Assembly (NCBI GenBank): GCA_027293665.1
Contig: JAPUFN010000408.1
Coordinates: forward strand, 1-9,754
Direction: 5' to 3'
DNA from: Gammaproteobacteria bacterium
GTDB lineage: Bacteria; Pseudomonadota; Gammaproteobacteria; Pseudomonadales; Azotimanducaceae
Length of the DNA stretch: 9,754 bases
Shown one piece after another: positions 1 to 6,735 of this stretch. The notes beneath the pieces are model-generated. The model was not told the origin of the DNA and did no database searches. It saw nothing but the letters and a program-made list of their open reading frames with translations. The translations under genes and the position numbers were made by a program. Position 1 is the first letter of the stretch, and each line of letters opens with the position of its first letter.

Positions 1-167
1 TCATCGCACGCGCTCTGAGCCTTGTTTTCATCGCGACACGCGATGATCACGCGCGCACCTTTCGCCGCTAGAACTTTCGCAGCTTCAAAGCCAATACCGC
101 TGTTACCGCCGGTAATCACTACCGTACGGCCGCTCTGGGCCGCAAGATTATCTATCTGCCATGACAT
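1..167 (-). CDS. Short-chain dehydrogenase/reductase (SDR), N-terminal part
   Basis: The gene starts at ATG 167-165 and runs off the left edge, so only the first 55 residues are visible. They contain the SDR nucleotide-binding signature TGGNSGIG (residues 19-26, the TGxxxGIG motif of the Rossmann fold). The second strand follows as GARVIIACRDE, the pattern of classical NADP-type SDRs of the retinol-dehydrogenase/WW-oxidoreductase-like group. The catalytic Tyr and Lys lie outside the window, so substrate and activity cannot be read. A purine-rich SD (gaaggggg) sits about 6-13 nt before the ATG. The gene is divergent from the parA-like gene, with a 256-bp spacer that may carry both promoters. 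The family call is firm; the specific function is unknown. Confidence 0.88.
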   Translation of the reverse strand, partial: MSWQIDNLAAQSGRTVVITGGNSGIGFEAAKVLAAKGARVIIACRDENKAQSACD

Positions 168-278
168 GACGAGCCCCCTTCCCAGCCAAGCGATTCATGG
201 TAGCGCATGGCGAACCGAGGGGACATGCCACCTGGTTTGCCGTTTTTCGGGCTGTTATGTCTGCCGTGTATAGATAGT

Positions 279-294
279 TGTATACATGTATACA
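279..294. promoter_or_regulatory. Perfect 16-bp palindrome (tandem TGTATACA), candidate operator
   Basis: TGTATACATGTATACA is a perfect palindrome. It also consists of two head-to-tail copies of TGTATACA, which is itself a palindrome. It lies in the divergent spacer between the SDR gene and the parA-like gene, about 110 nt from the former and 130 nt from the latter. Symmetric TGTATACA-like cores are typical of dimeric repressors such as GntR-family proteins. It could serve as an operator for either gene or as part of a partition site. The symmetry is seen directly; the function is inferred. Confidence 0.5.
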
Positions 295-299
295 CAGTG

Positions 300-327
300 C
301 TAGGGTTGTAATAGCCAAATTCCCTAG
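300..327. repeat. Inverted repeat CTAGGG-N16-CCCTAG
   Basis: Six-base arms CTAGGG (300-305) and CCCTAG (322-327) are separated by 16 nt, just downstream of the 16-bp palindrome. The stretch that follows (328-356) is rich in GGTAGC/GGTGGC-like words in loose succession. Together with the GTTAAC repeats further on, this makes the spacer before parA unusually structured, as expected for an operator or centromere-like partition region. No protein coding was recognised here. Confidence 0.3.
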
Positions 328-376
328 TGGCGACTGGTAGCGGTAGCAGTGGTTGGTGGCAGTAGTTAATAGCTGT

Positions 377-410
377 TTGTTAACACCCTTGTTAACCGCG
401 ACCGGTTAAT
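377..410. promoter_or_regulatory. GTTAAC direct repeats before parA, candidate partition operator
   Basis: TTGTTAAC occurs at 377-384 and again at 389-396, an exact 12-bp period close to one helical turn. A related GGTTAAT follows at 404-410, ending just before the parA ribosome binding site. Phased short repeats directly upstream of a ParA-RHH pair are where RHH partition proteins of the ParG type bind for autorepression. The repeats are visible; binding by the RHH protein encoded at 1219-1407 is an inference. Confidence 0.45.
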
Positions 411-423
411 AAAGGTGACGTGT

Positions 424-1215
424 ATGCATGTAATATGTTTGCTGAGTCAAAAAGGGGGGGCGGGCAAGTCGACGGTCGTACAATCGTTAGCGGTGTGTGC
501 CGAGCAGCACAATCAGCGCACGCTAATCGTTGAACTCGATCCACAAGGTACTCTCAAAGATTGGTCCGATCGCCGAGAGGCCGAACATCCGAAAGTGCTT
601 CAAACTCTTCCACAATCTCTCGGCGACGTCCTCGAAGATGCTCGCAGCAATGGGGTCGACTGGGTGTTCATCGATACACCCGGCCATCACAATCCTGCGG
701 CGATAACGATTGCGGCAAATGCCGATCTGATACTCATTCCGTGCAAGATCCTGTCAACTAAAGATGTTGACGCAATTTTGCCGACGATTGCTGAGGCAGA
801 ACGCGCACAAAAACCCGCATATGTGTTGATGAATCAGGTGCCGCCGAACGCCCCGAAACTCGTTCGCAATCGTCAGATTCGTATTCAGGAAGAATACGGA
901 ATCAAAGTGCTCTCATTGAGTCTCTCGCGCAGAGCAGACTTCGAGTATTGTGATGCACTGGGCCTGTCTGCTGGAGAATTCAATCCCGCCGGACCTGCCG
1001 CGCAAGAGATCACAAAGCTCTATGTACTGGTGCAGGTGATTTTGCAGGTAGCGAAAGCCGTCGAGAGCACAAGTGGCATCGCATACCGGCCCAGAGAGAC
1101 TGAGCCCGACACGACGGAGTCACTCGAGTCCAACGAGACCGAGATAAACGAAGCTGGCGCCACAGACGCGTTTCAACCTAGAATTCCGGCGGGTATTGTC
1201 GAATCTGAGGACTGA
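424..1215 (+). CDS. parA: ParA-family partition ATPase (small, type Ib-like)
   Basis: This 263-residue P-loop ATPase has a deviant Walker A box KGGAGKST at residues 10-17 (both lysines present). It also has the switch I motif DPQG at 39-42 and the Walker B/switch II motif FIDTPG at 82-87. These are hallmarks of ParA/MinD/Soj ATPases, which dimerise on ATP and move cargo over the nucleoid. There is no N-terminal DNA-binding extension, so it resembles the small ParA/ParF class. The last ~45 residues are acidic and probably disordered. I chose ATG 424 because AAAGGTGA (411-418) lies 5 nt upstream; the GTG at 415 has no SD and lies inside that element. The next gene, an RHH protein, starts 3 nt after the stop, forming a typical two-gene partition operon. 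Cargo could be a plasmid, an integrated element or a cellular complex. Confidence 0.87.
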   Translation: MHVICLLSQKGGAGKSTVVQSLAVCAEQHNQRTLIVELDPQGTLKDWSDRREAEHPKVLQTLPQSLGDVLEDARSNGVDWVFIDTPGHHNPAAITIAANADLILIPCKILSTKDVDAILPTIAEAERAQKPAYVLMNQVPPNAPKLVRNRQIRIQEEYGIKVLSLSLSRRADFEYCDALGLSAGEFNPAGPAAQEITKLYVLVQVILQVAKAVESTSGIAYRPRETEPDTTESLESNETEINEAGATDAFQPRIPAGIVESED

Positions 1216-1218
1216 TCC

Positions 1219-1407
1219 GTGGCATCAATAAAAACCCCCCAGCCGCCAAGCCGGTCTGGGAAGAAACCCGTGACCGCCTATGTCGAGAAGACCGCACACA
1301 AGCAGCTGAGATCACTAGGGCTCGATCTGGATAAATCCAATCAGGACATGATCGTGGAAGCGCTCAACGACTACTTCTCCCGCCACGGTCTGGATCGCCT
1401 TGCTTAG
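1219..1407 (+). CDS. Ribbon-helix-helix DNA-binding protein, probable ParA partner
   Basis: This is a 62-residue protein with a basic, flexible N-terminus (about residues 1-15, rich in K, S and P). A beta strand KPVTAYVE (16-23) and two helices, about 25-35 and 40-54 (QDMIVEALNDYFSRHG), follow. This is the layout of an RHH/MetJ-Arc domain, as in ParG-like centromere-binding proteins and the small RHH proteins commonly found after ParA genes. The start is GTG 1219, with GAGG at 1207-1210 about 8 nt upstream. The gap to the parA stop is 3 nt, implying co-transcription. The basic tail may contact DNA or stimulate the ATPase. It ends 10 nt from the convergent acetyltransferase gene, with no clear terminator between. 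An antitoxin role is less likely because no toxin gene is adjacent. Confidence 0.8.
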   Translation: MASIKTPQPPSRSGKKPVTAYVEKTAHKQLRSLGLDLDKSNQDMIVEALNDYFSRHGLDRLA

Positions 1408-1417
1408 CAGCTAAAGC

Positions 1418-2005
1418 CTAATACAGATCCGTCAACCCGTAGGCCTGCATCTGTGACTGAAACCGTTCGACATCGTGACTGAGAATTACGATGTCGTGCT
1501 TTTCTCCAGACTGGTCGCGCACATGATCACGCAATAACGCCTCTGCCTGAAACCCCATCTCCTCAAAGACCGCAATTGCGCTGGTCTGATCCGCGGTCAT
1601 CTGTGCGGTGAGCTTTTCAAGCCCGAGCCCAAGCGCGATCAGAAAACTCTCCTGTATCAGCACCCGGCCAAGCCCCCGGTCGCGACCGGCAGGACCTACG
1701 AGCACGCGCAGTTCTCCCAGATGCGGCGACCAACTGTGCTCGTCGCGCACAACGGCCGTACAGCCGAGAATTTCATCCGCCGAAGACGCCAGCAGGCTCA
1801 CAATCTCTCCCGCTTCGAGCTGCGCTACCCAGGCAGCCAGCACCCTGGGTTGCGTGATGTCCCGCCGCAGAAACAACAGATCATGAGTGGGTAACGATTG
1901 CGCGAATACAAGTACTGCCGCTTCACTGGCTGCCGTCATGAGCTCCAGGACAACTTCGCCGTCTTTGATGTTGACCGTTTTCGGATAACGCGTGGATTCA
2001 GTCAT
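1418..2005 (-). CDS. GNAT-family N-acetyltransferase in the PHA operon
   Basis: This is a 195-residue protein with the acetyl-CoA binding signature RDRGLGRVL (residues 108-116, the R/Q-x-x-G-x-G/A loop). The preceding strand GELRVLVGP (97-105) and the downstream AIAVFEEMGFQAEALLRDHV segment (144-162) are typical of GNAT domain C-termini. Substrate is not predictable. The ATG at 2005-2003 overlaps the phaC stop as ATGA, an arrangement for translational coupling. An in-frame upstream start at 2044 would lie deep in phaC and is less likely. Being last in a phaE-phaC-GNAT operon suggests a link to PHA metabolism or protein acetylation, but this is only context. It converges on the RHH gene. Confidence 0.85.
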   Translation of the reverse strand: MTESTRYPKTVNIKDGEVVLELMTAASEAAVLVFAQSLPTHDLLFLRRDITQPRVLAAWVAQLEAGEIVSLLASSADEILGCTAVVRDEHSWSPHLGELRVLVGPAGRDRGLGRVLIQESFLIALGLGLEKLTAQMTADQTSAIAVFEEMGFQAEALLRDHVRDQSGEKHDIVILSHDVERFQSQMQAYGLTDLY

Positions 2006-3078
2006 ACGGACCGCTCTCCCAACCAGGTCGCCAACCGTGGCCACATCCGGCGAACCGCATTGGGTCCGGCGATGAGGCTCACATGCCCACCTTTCAGCAC
2101 GATCTCCTCTTTATCCTGTGAACTAACGAGTTCCAACAGCGGCTTGCTGGCTTCGTAGGCAACGATGTGGTCATGCTCGGCGATTGCATGCATGACCGGT
2201 ATTCGAATGTCAGCGAGCTTCGCAGTATTGCCACCCACCACCAGTTCCCCTTTGAACAGCTTGTTTCCCCACATCAACTCACGAGTAGTATCACGAAAAT
2301 ATTCTCCTGCCAGTGGCAGCGTTTCATTGCCCCAGCGTTCGAACGCCCGATAGGATTTCACGAACTCGTCATTCCACATCTGCTCCCAGACACGCATCTG
2401 CCCCGCCGCACGGCTGGCAGGTCGCAACATCTCGAATGATGCCTGGATAAAGTCCTGTGGGATGATGCCGACGGTATCGACGAGCGTGTCGACATCAAAA
2501 TGCGCTTCATCCGACCAGATGCGGGTGAGCCCCATCTCTGCCCAGTTGACCGGGGTCGTCAGACAGACCAGATTTTTCAGCGGTCCGTCCGCGTGACTGG
2601 CTGCATAGATCAACGACAACACGCCTCCCATACAGTAGCCGACGATCGATAAGTCCGGTTCGCCGCAATCCTGCTCTACTCTGCGCACACAGGATGGGAT
2701 GAAATCCTGGGTGTAGCTGGCCAGGTTCAAGCGCCGCTCTTCCGGCAGCGGCGGTTCCCAGTCGATGACGTAGACATCAAAACCCTGCAGCAGCAGGTAC
2801 TCAACCATGCTCTGGCCTGGTGCTAAGTCAAACACGTAGCCCCGGTTAGTGGTCGCCATGACGAGCAGCAGCGGCACGCGGTACAACTCATCAGCCAGCG
2901 GCAGGTAGTGATACAGCCGCAACGTGCCGCGCTCGTATATCAACTGCCTCGGGGTGAGGCCAACCTTTACTGGCGACGCCCTGATGAACTCCAGGCCTTT
3001 GATGTTGCGGCGCATGGCCCGCTCCATCATGCGCTGCGTGCGCTCGAGGGCACTGGGTTGGGCAGCACTTTCACTCAT
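2002..3078 (-). CDS. phaC: Class III-type polyhydroxyalkanoate synthase subunit PhaC
   Basis: This 358-residue alpha/beta-hydrolase polymerises (R)-3-hydroxyacyl-CoA into polyhydroxyalkanoate at the surface of the granule. The lipase-like box GYCMGG places the nucleophile at Cys149; Asp303 (EHDHIV) and His332 (KGGHVSL) complete the triad. The numbering nearly matches Allochromatium vinosum PhaC (C149, D302, H331). Length (~355 aa) and the absence of the long N-terminal domain of class I/II enzymes point to class III/IV, which need a PhaE or PhaR partner. I chose ATG 3078, which overlaps the phaE-like stop by 8 nt. A GAGGG lies about 13 nt upstream, rather far, so coupling to phaE translation is likely. 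A TTG at 3096 is an unlikely alternative. The acetyltransferase follows with an ATGA overlap. Confidence 0.95.
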   Translation of the reverse strand: MSESAAQPSALERTQRMMERAMRRNIKGLEFIRASPVKVGLTPRQLIYERGTLRLYHYLPLADELYRVPLLLVMATTNRGYVFDLAPGQSMVEYLLLQGFDVYVIDWEPPLPEERRLNLASYTQDFIPSCVRRVEQDCGEPDLSIVGYCMGGVLSLIYAASHADGPLKNLVCLTTPVNWAEMGLTRIWSDEAHFDVDTLVDTVGIIPQDFIQASFEMLRPASRAAGQMRVWEQMWNDEFVKSYRAFERWGNETLPLAGEYFRDTTRELMWGNKLFKGELVVGGNTAKLADIRIPVMHAIAEHDHIVAYEASKPLLELVSSQDKEEIVLKGGHVSLIAGPNAVRRMWPRLATWLGERSV

Positions 3079-3448
3079 CACTGTTCGCGCCCTCAAGGCT
3101 GGGCGGCTGTTTGGTTCGCGGAGGGCCTTTGGCTTTCGCTGCGGATCCCGCGCCGGTCAGGGTGATCAGCATCTCTTCGATATGCGCGACCCTGTCTTCG
3201 ACCGCACGGACACTTTCACCAAGGCGCAACACATCGTCGCGACTGGGAAGGTTGAACGCTGACAGCTGGTTCGCCATCGACTCGCTGAATGCTTTTTGCA
3301 TACTCAGCTGCATGCTCTGCATCTTGTTCATCGATCGGCTGAACTCGTCCGTGCCCATGAATCGATTCGCCAGCTTGTCAAACCCACGTTCCCATTCGGT
3401 GACGAGCTTGCGAAACGCATCGGCTGGATCAGTTTTATTCTGCGTCAT
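3071..3448 (-). CDS. phaE: Short PhaE-like subunit of PHA synthase
   Basis: This 125-residue, mostly helical protein sits immediately upstream of phaC and overlaps it by 8 nt. A Met/Gln-rich amphipathic segment (about 39-64) leads into NLPSRDDVLRLGESV (66-80) and a coiled coil to about residue 98. This pattern is shared by PhaE C-termini and by phasin-like granule proteins. A low-complexity Ala/Lys/Pro tail closes it. Classical PhaE is roughly 350 residues, so this would be only the C-terminal third; a PhaR-like or phasin-like subunit is the alternative. I prefer ATG 3448, which has GGAG 10 nt upstream. An in-frame ATG at 3481 would add 11 residues but lacks a well-placed SD. Position makes a partner role for PhaC likely; the exact subfamily is uncertain. 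Confidence 0.72.
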   Translation of the reverse strand: MTQNKTDPADAFRKLVTEWERGFDKLANRFMGTDEFSRSMNKMQSMQLSMQKAFSESMANQLSAFNLPSRDDVLRLGESVRAVEDRVAHIEEMLITLTGAGSAAKAKGPPRTKQPPSLEGANSDE

Positions 3449-3556
3449 CGGCTTTTTGCTCCAGACTGCGAAAGTTTGCATTCATTCGCACTGTCAGTCT
3501 CCCACAAATCGCCGCGCAGGGCTGCACTGCAGCCTGCCGGTTTGAGCCAAAAAGAT

Positions 3557-3609
3557 TGATAACCGGTGCTTGTCTGATCTAAAAAGGCTAAAGGCTGATA
3601 CCCGGTACT
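3557..3609. repeat. Imperfect 14-bp direct repeat upstream of phaE
   Basis: TGATAACCGGTGCT (3557-3570) and TGATACCCGGTACT (3596-3609) match at 12 of 14 positions and lie exactly 39 bp apart. Both contain a CCGGT core. They occupy the spacer between the DRR-repeat candidate gene and phaE, where the promoter of the PHA operon should lie. They could be regulator sites, or a decayed duplication. No further support is visible. Confidence 0.3.
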
Positions 3610-3952
3610 AGCCGTTGCGCCTGTCGGCAAAGCCGTAGATTTGTGCAACGCGCTCTCCGACGCCGTGACGCTCGATAACTTCACGTCGATCATCACCGTC
3701 GCGGCGATCGGTACCGGCGAAATAGTGATTTGAGAGTTGGCCCTGGAGCGCACGACGATCCATGCCCCGTCGATCGTTCCAATACTTGTACTTACACTGA
3801 CACTTATCCTGCTGGCTGCAATCTGGCAGTGGCAGCGGGGGCGCTTCTGCGCTCAAAAACCGCCTGCTTCGAAGCTCGGCGGCGGCACTGCATTGCGTGA
3901 GGATGTCGGGTACGACGGAAACTGAACGATAGGGATAAACTGGTCCATTCAT
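3608..3952 (-). CDS. Hypothetical DRR-repeat protein
   Basis: I do not recognise this protein. The 114-residue frame carries five Asp-Arg-Arg tripeptides at 60-62, 65-67, 82-84, 88-90 and 110-112, plus ERHGVGERV. The five DRR units use five different codon sets (GATCGACGG, GATCGTCGT, GATCGCCGC, GATCGACGT, GACAGGCGC). This suggests the peptide, not the DNA, is conserved, and is the main reason to call the frame coding. The N-terminal ~58 residues are unremarkable and Pro/Cys-containing, and the start at ATG 3952 lacks a well-spaced SD, so the true start may be further in. It is co-oriented with phaE, about 160 nt upstream. The opposite strand has a frame with a hydrophobic run (3737-3925) beginning at a TTG, which I consider less likely. 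If neither frame is real, 3449-4074 is a 626-bp spacer holding only the direct repeat noted above. Confidence 0.42.
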   Translation of the reverse strand: MNGPVYPYRSVSVVPDILTQCSAAAELRSRRFLSAEAPPLPLPDCSQQDKCQCKYKYWNDRRGMDRRALQGQLSNHYFAGTDRRDGDDRREVIERHGVGERVAQIYGFADRRNG

Positions 3953-4074
3953 TTCCCCAGCTTAGCCACAAGCGCATTACAACTAAAAGGCTGCTACGTA
4001 TGAAATTGTGCGCAGATTCTTACAGTTAGGTTTGGTACTGGTATGGTGATCAGATTGCCTGAGGGGGACAACTT

Positions 4075-4860
4075 GTGACAGACAATCAACCGTTGTGGCT
4101 GCGCCTGCGCCAGATTGCATTGGTCGCCGAAAAGCTGGCACCCGTCGAAGAGGCGCTCACTGACGTACTTGGCATTGAGGTCTGCTTTCGCGATCCGGGA
4201 ATTATTCATTTCGGATTGGAGAACGCGCTCTTTCCCATTGGTGACCAACTGCTGGAAGTAGTCGCACCGGTTCGGGAAAACACGGCCGGTGGACGGTATC
4301 TCGAACGCCGGGGTGGTGACGGTGGCTACATGGTGATCACACAATGCAACGATCACGCGCCGAGGAAAGCAAGAGTCGAATCTCTTGGCATTCGCATCGT
4401 TAACCAGTACGACTCCGGTGAGTTTCGTAACATGCAACTCCATCCGAAAGATACTGGTGGTTCGTTTTTCGAAATTGATGAAATGGTAGGTCCCAACGCA
4501 CATGACCGCGATGGTCCGTGGGAACCGGCCGGCAAAGACTGGCAACGCTCGAGAAAGCTCGATCGGGTGACCGGAATCGTGGCTGCAGAAATCCAGTGCG
4601 ACATTCCACAACAGGTTTCACAAAAGTGGTCGGAGATCTCCGAGATACCGCTCTTAAGCGGTGGTGACGCACCGATATTGCCGCTGGAGAACGCAACGGT
4701 TCGATTCGTGTCCTGCGCGGATGGACGCCCCGAGGGACTGGGCGGTATTGATATCGCCTGCGCGGATAAGACGGCCATTCTCGCCGCCGCCGAGGCACGC
4801 GGTGTGGTGTCTGGCCACAATCAGATTCAACTCTGCGGGATGAGAATCAATCTCCTGTAG
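4075..4860 (+). CDS. VOC-superfamily (glyoxalase-like) protein
   Basis: This 261-residue protein has a clear N-terminal vicinal-oxygen-chelate domain: LRQIALVAEKLAPVEEAL (11-28), LLEVVAPV (59-66) and LHPKDTGGSFFEID (122-135). Candidate metal ligands are Gln13, Glu61, His123 and Glu133, the same residue types as in human glyoxalase I (Q-E-H-E). The second half (about 150-261) looks like a second, degenerate betaalphabetabetabeta repeat (RVTGIVAAEIQ...). The start is GTG 4075, with a strong GAGGGGG SD 7 nt upstream. Substrate is unknown; relatives include glyoxalases, extradiol dioxygenases and many uncharacterised lyase or isomerase types. It stands alone, convergent with the flavoprotein gene (37-nt gap, no obvious terminator). 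Confidence 0.85.
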   Translation: MTDNQPLWLRLRQIALVAEKLAPVEEALTDVLGIEVCFRDPGIIHFGLENALFPIGDQLLEVVAPVRENTAGGRYLERRGGDGGYMVITQCNDHAPRKARVESLGIRIVNQYDSGEFRNMQLHPKDTGGSFFEIDEMVGPNAHDRDGPWEPAGKDWQRSRKLDRVTGIVAAEIQCDIPQQVSQKWSEISEIPLLSGGDAPILPLENATVRFVSCADGRPEGLGGIDIACADKTAILAAAEARGVVSGHNQIQLCGMRINLL

Positions 4861-4896
4861 CCCGTCTATCGTCCACTGGATTGCCGGAGCTGGAGC

Positions 4897-6735
4897 TCAA
4901 TCGCCAAGTGATTCCTGAACTGCGCGCCAACCCTGAGTAATCGCCGCGTTGGTATTGGCAGCCGCCGCGGCGTCAGAATTCGCAATCGTGATTCTGCCGT
5001 GAGGTTTGCGGCCTCTGATCCAGGGTTTTTCTTCATCACTCGCATAATCCTGCTCCCAGATCAGATTTGGACTGTACGCATAGCCGTGCGGCCATCGATT
5101 TACCGTGATGGCATGGATGTCGCGCCCCGCATCAAAACCGGCACCACCAAGTGCCTGATCAAGCTGACTGCGGACATTGGCCTCAAACTCGCTGAAGGGT
5201 GTTTCCAGCAGCTTGCGTCTGCCAGCCCGCCACTGATCCGGACCTTGAATGTCCGCGAAATACGGTACGTGGCACATGTGCAACACCATCGGCTCATCCG
5301 GGGAATCGCCAAACTGATACTTACCGAGCGATACCGGGTAGTCGAGCTCTACCTGCTTGAAGAAGCCGTTCGTGTAGTACGCAAAATCGAGTCCGAGATC
5401 GGCGAATGCGCGCCAGTTGGGGATCAGGACCTTGGTGTAGGTCAGCGGTACTTTGACGCCGTAGGCGAGGTCTGCTTTCTGCGTTGCAGGAAGCTCGGGA
5501 CAGATATACGGAATTGCCCCGTTATAGCAGGCGAGGATGCAGTCGTGCGCTCGAGCGGTGTGGGCCTCGCCGTTGTGGACGAAAGTAACGTCGACTGCAC
5601 GCTCATCTGCTGTGTGGACGACATTCACCGCGGTTGAATTCAGGCGAATTCTGACCGCGCCATCTCTGCGATCGAGTTCGCTGTAGTCGACGCGAGCGGT
5701 GACGACATCCTCCATCGAGTTTCCAGGCACCGCCGCAGGAATGAGCGATCGCACGAGCAGACGGGCAACGGACGCATTGCCATCGGGGAAATGAAAAATG
5801 TATGGCTCATTGCCCCGATAGCCAACCCTCGGCAACGTTTGATTGAGTCCCGGCATACCACCGTCGTAAGACTGAACTGACGTGGCGGGTATTTCATCGC
5901 TACCCACACACCAGAAACTCATTCCCCAGCGCCGGAAGATTTCCAGCACCTGCTGGTCCACCTTGACGATTTCCTTGAGGAACGTGTTGTAGCTCATCTT
6001 GCGCAGCTTCTTGAGCTTCTGTTCGCGACTGAGACTGGGGAGGTAGTCGCGATCCTGCGTCCACAGGCGCACGAAGTCCTTCTTTGCCTGCTCGTTCATC
6101 GGGCTGCGGTCTGCGAATTCCTGCCAGGGAATTCGGTTGTAACCTACGACGAGCTTTTCTTCACCGTAGGTAGCCTTGTCAAAGACGATGCCTTTACTCA
6201 GACCCAACGATGAATACAGCTTCATGTCGTATGCATCGTAAAATTTCTGCACATCGATGCCGATGTCGACAAGCAGATCTTTGGCGACCTGACTGTAGGA
6301 AGACGGTGTGTCGATCGACTCTGTGCCGCCATAGCTGATGCGCGTTCTGCCGTCTATGTTGAATTCGTTACGCTTGGCGTGGCCGCCAAAATCATCATGG
6401 TTATCCAGAATGAGGATGCGGGCTTGCGGGTTACTCTGGCGGTAGAAATGGGCTGCGGCGAGACCGCTGATACCAGCTCCAACGACGATCAGATCGAACG
6501 TCTCGCCGGGTCGGCCAGCCGGCCAGGTTGCCCCGGCCACTCGAGCGTGCATCGTCTCCCACGAACCCGCGTGACTGCCGCGCAAACCGGTTTTAGCCGG
6601 CGGGTAGTAGTCTGCGGCAAGGCGGAATTCGTTCTCCGGTGCGCCGAACAGGCCCGTCCAGGGCGACAGCAGGGTTGCGCCCAGGGCGATCTGCGTACCG
6701 TTGAGAAAATCCCGCCTGGTGACTCTATCCTTCAT
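4897..6735 (-). CDS. Tat-exported FAD-dependent amine oxidoreductase, spermidine-dehydrogenase-like
   Basis: This 612-residue flavoprotein starts with a twin-arginine signal, TRRDFL (6-11) followed by a hydrophobic stretch (about 14-31), so it is probably exported folded to the periplasm. The FAD-binding dinucleotide fold is DLIVVGAGISGLAAAHFY (81-98), with the second-strand acidic end and GGH motif in DNHDDFGGHAKRNEF (111-125). A C-terminal FAD-contacting segment (ITIANSDAAAAANTNAAI) is also present. The early YYPPAKTGLRGSHAGSWE segment (43-60) resembles proteins annotated as spermidine dehydrogenase, and length (~620 aa) agrees; the exact amine or other substrate is unproven. The start is ATG 6735, 19 nt after the dioxygenase stop. 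There is no recognisable SD, only a 14-bp tandem repeat, so translation may depend on coupling. The in-frame upstream start at 6822 lies within the dioxygenase gene and would bury the Tat signal. Confidence 0.85.
   Translation of the reverse strand: MKDRVTRRDFLNGTQIALGATLLSPWTGLFGAPENEFRLAADYYPPAKTGLRGSHAGSWETMHARVAGATWPAGRPGETFDLIVVGAGISGLAAAHFYRQSNPQARILILDNHDDFGGHAKRNEFNIDGRTRISYGGTESIDTPSSYSQVAKDLLVDIGIDVQKFYDAYDMKLYSSLGLSKGIVFDKATYGEEKLVVGYNRIPWQEFADRSPMNEQAKKDFVRLWTQDRDYLPSLSREQKLKKLRKMSYNTFLKEIVKVDQQVLEIFRRWGMSFWCVGSDEIPATSVQSYDGGMPGLNQTLPRVGYRGNEPYIFHFPDGNASVARLLVRSLIPAAVPGNSMEDVVTARVDYSELDRRDGAVRIRLNSTAVNVVHTADERAVDVTFVHNGEAHTARAHDCILACYNGAIPYICPELPATQKADLAYGVKVPLTYTKVLIPNWRAFADLGLDFAYYTNGFFKQVELDYPVSLGKYQFGDSPDEPMVLHMCHVPYFADIQGPDQWRAGRRKLLETPFSEFEANVRSQLDQALGGAGFDAGRDIHAITVNRWPHGYAYSPNLIWEQDYASDEEKPWIRGRKPHGRITIANSDAAAAANTNAAITQGWRAVQESLGD

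Noticed and set aside
415..423. GTG at 415 as the parA start
   Set aside because: The GTG lies inside the AAAGGTGA sequence that is the natural SD for ATG 424, and nothing SD-like precedes it.
3435..3485. Possible 16-codon leader peptide overlapping the phaE start (ATG 3485, TAA 3437-3435)
   Set aside because: The GGAG is 13 nt away from its ATG, no regulatory peptide pattern is seen, and such short frames are common by chance.
3445..3753. Minus-strand frame with a repeated STGYQ motif (102 residues) overlapping the phaE start
   Set aside because: The motif simply reflects the 39-bp imperfect DNA repeat, and the frame conflicts with both the phaE-like and DRR genes; composition looks non-coding.
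3737..3925. Plus-strand frame with a hydrophobic, membrane-like run, opposite the DRR-repeat frame
   Set aside because: It begins with TTG without an SD, and the hydrophobic run is largely the complement of repeated GTxTAA/AAGTGT-type bases. The DRR frame on the other strand has stronger codon-level evidence.
4353..4820. Long minus-strand frames antisense to the VOC gene
   Set aside because: They mirror the codons of the VOC gene, have no family motifs and no SD, and are shadows of a clearly coding frame.
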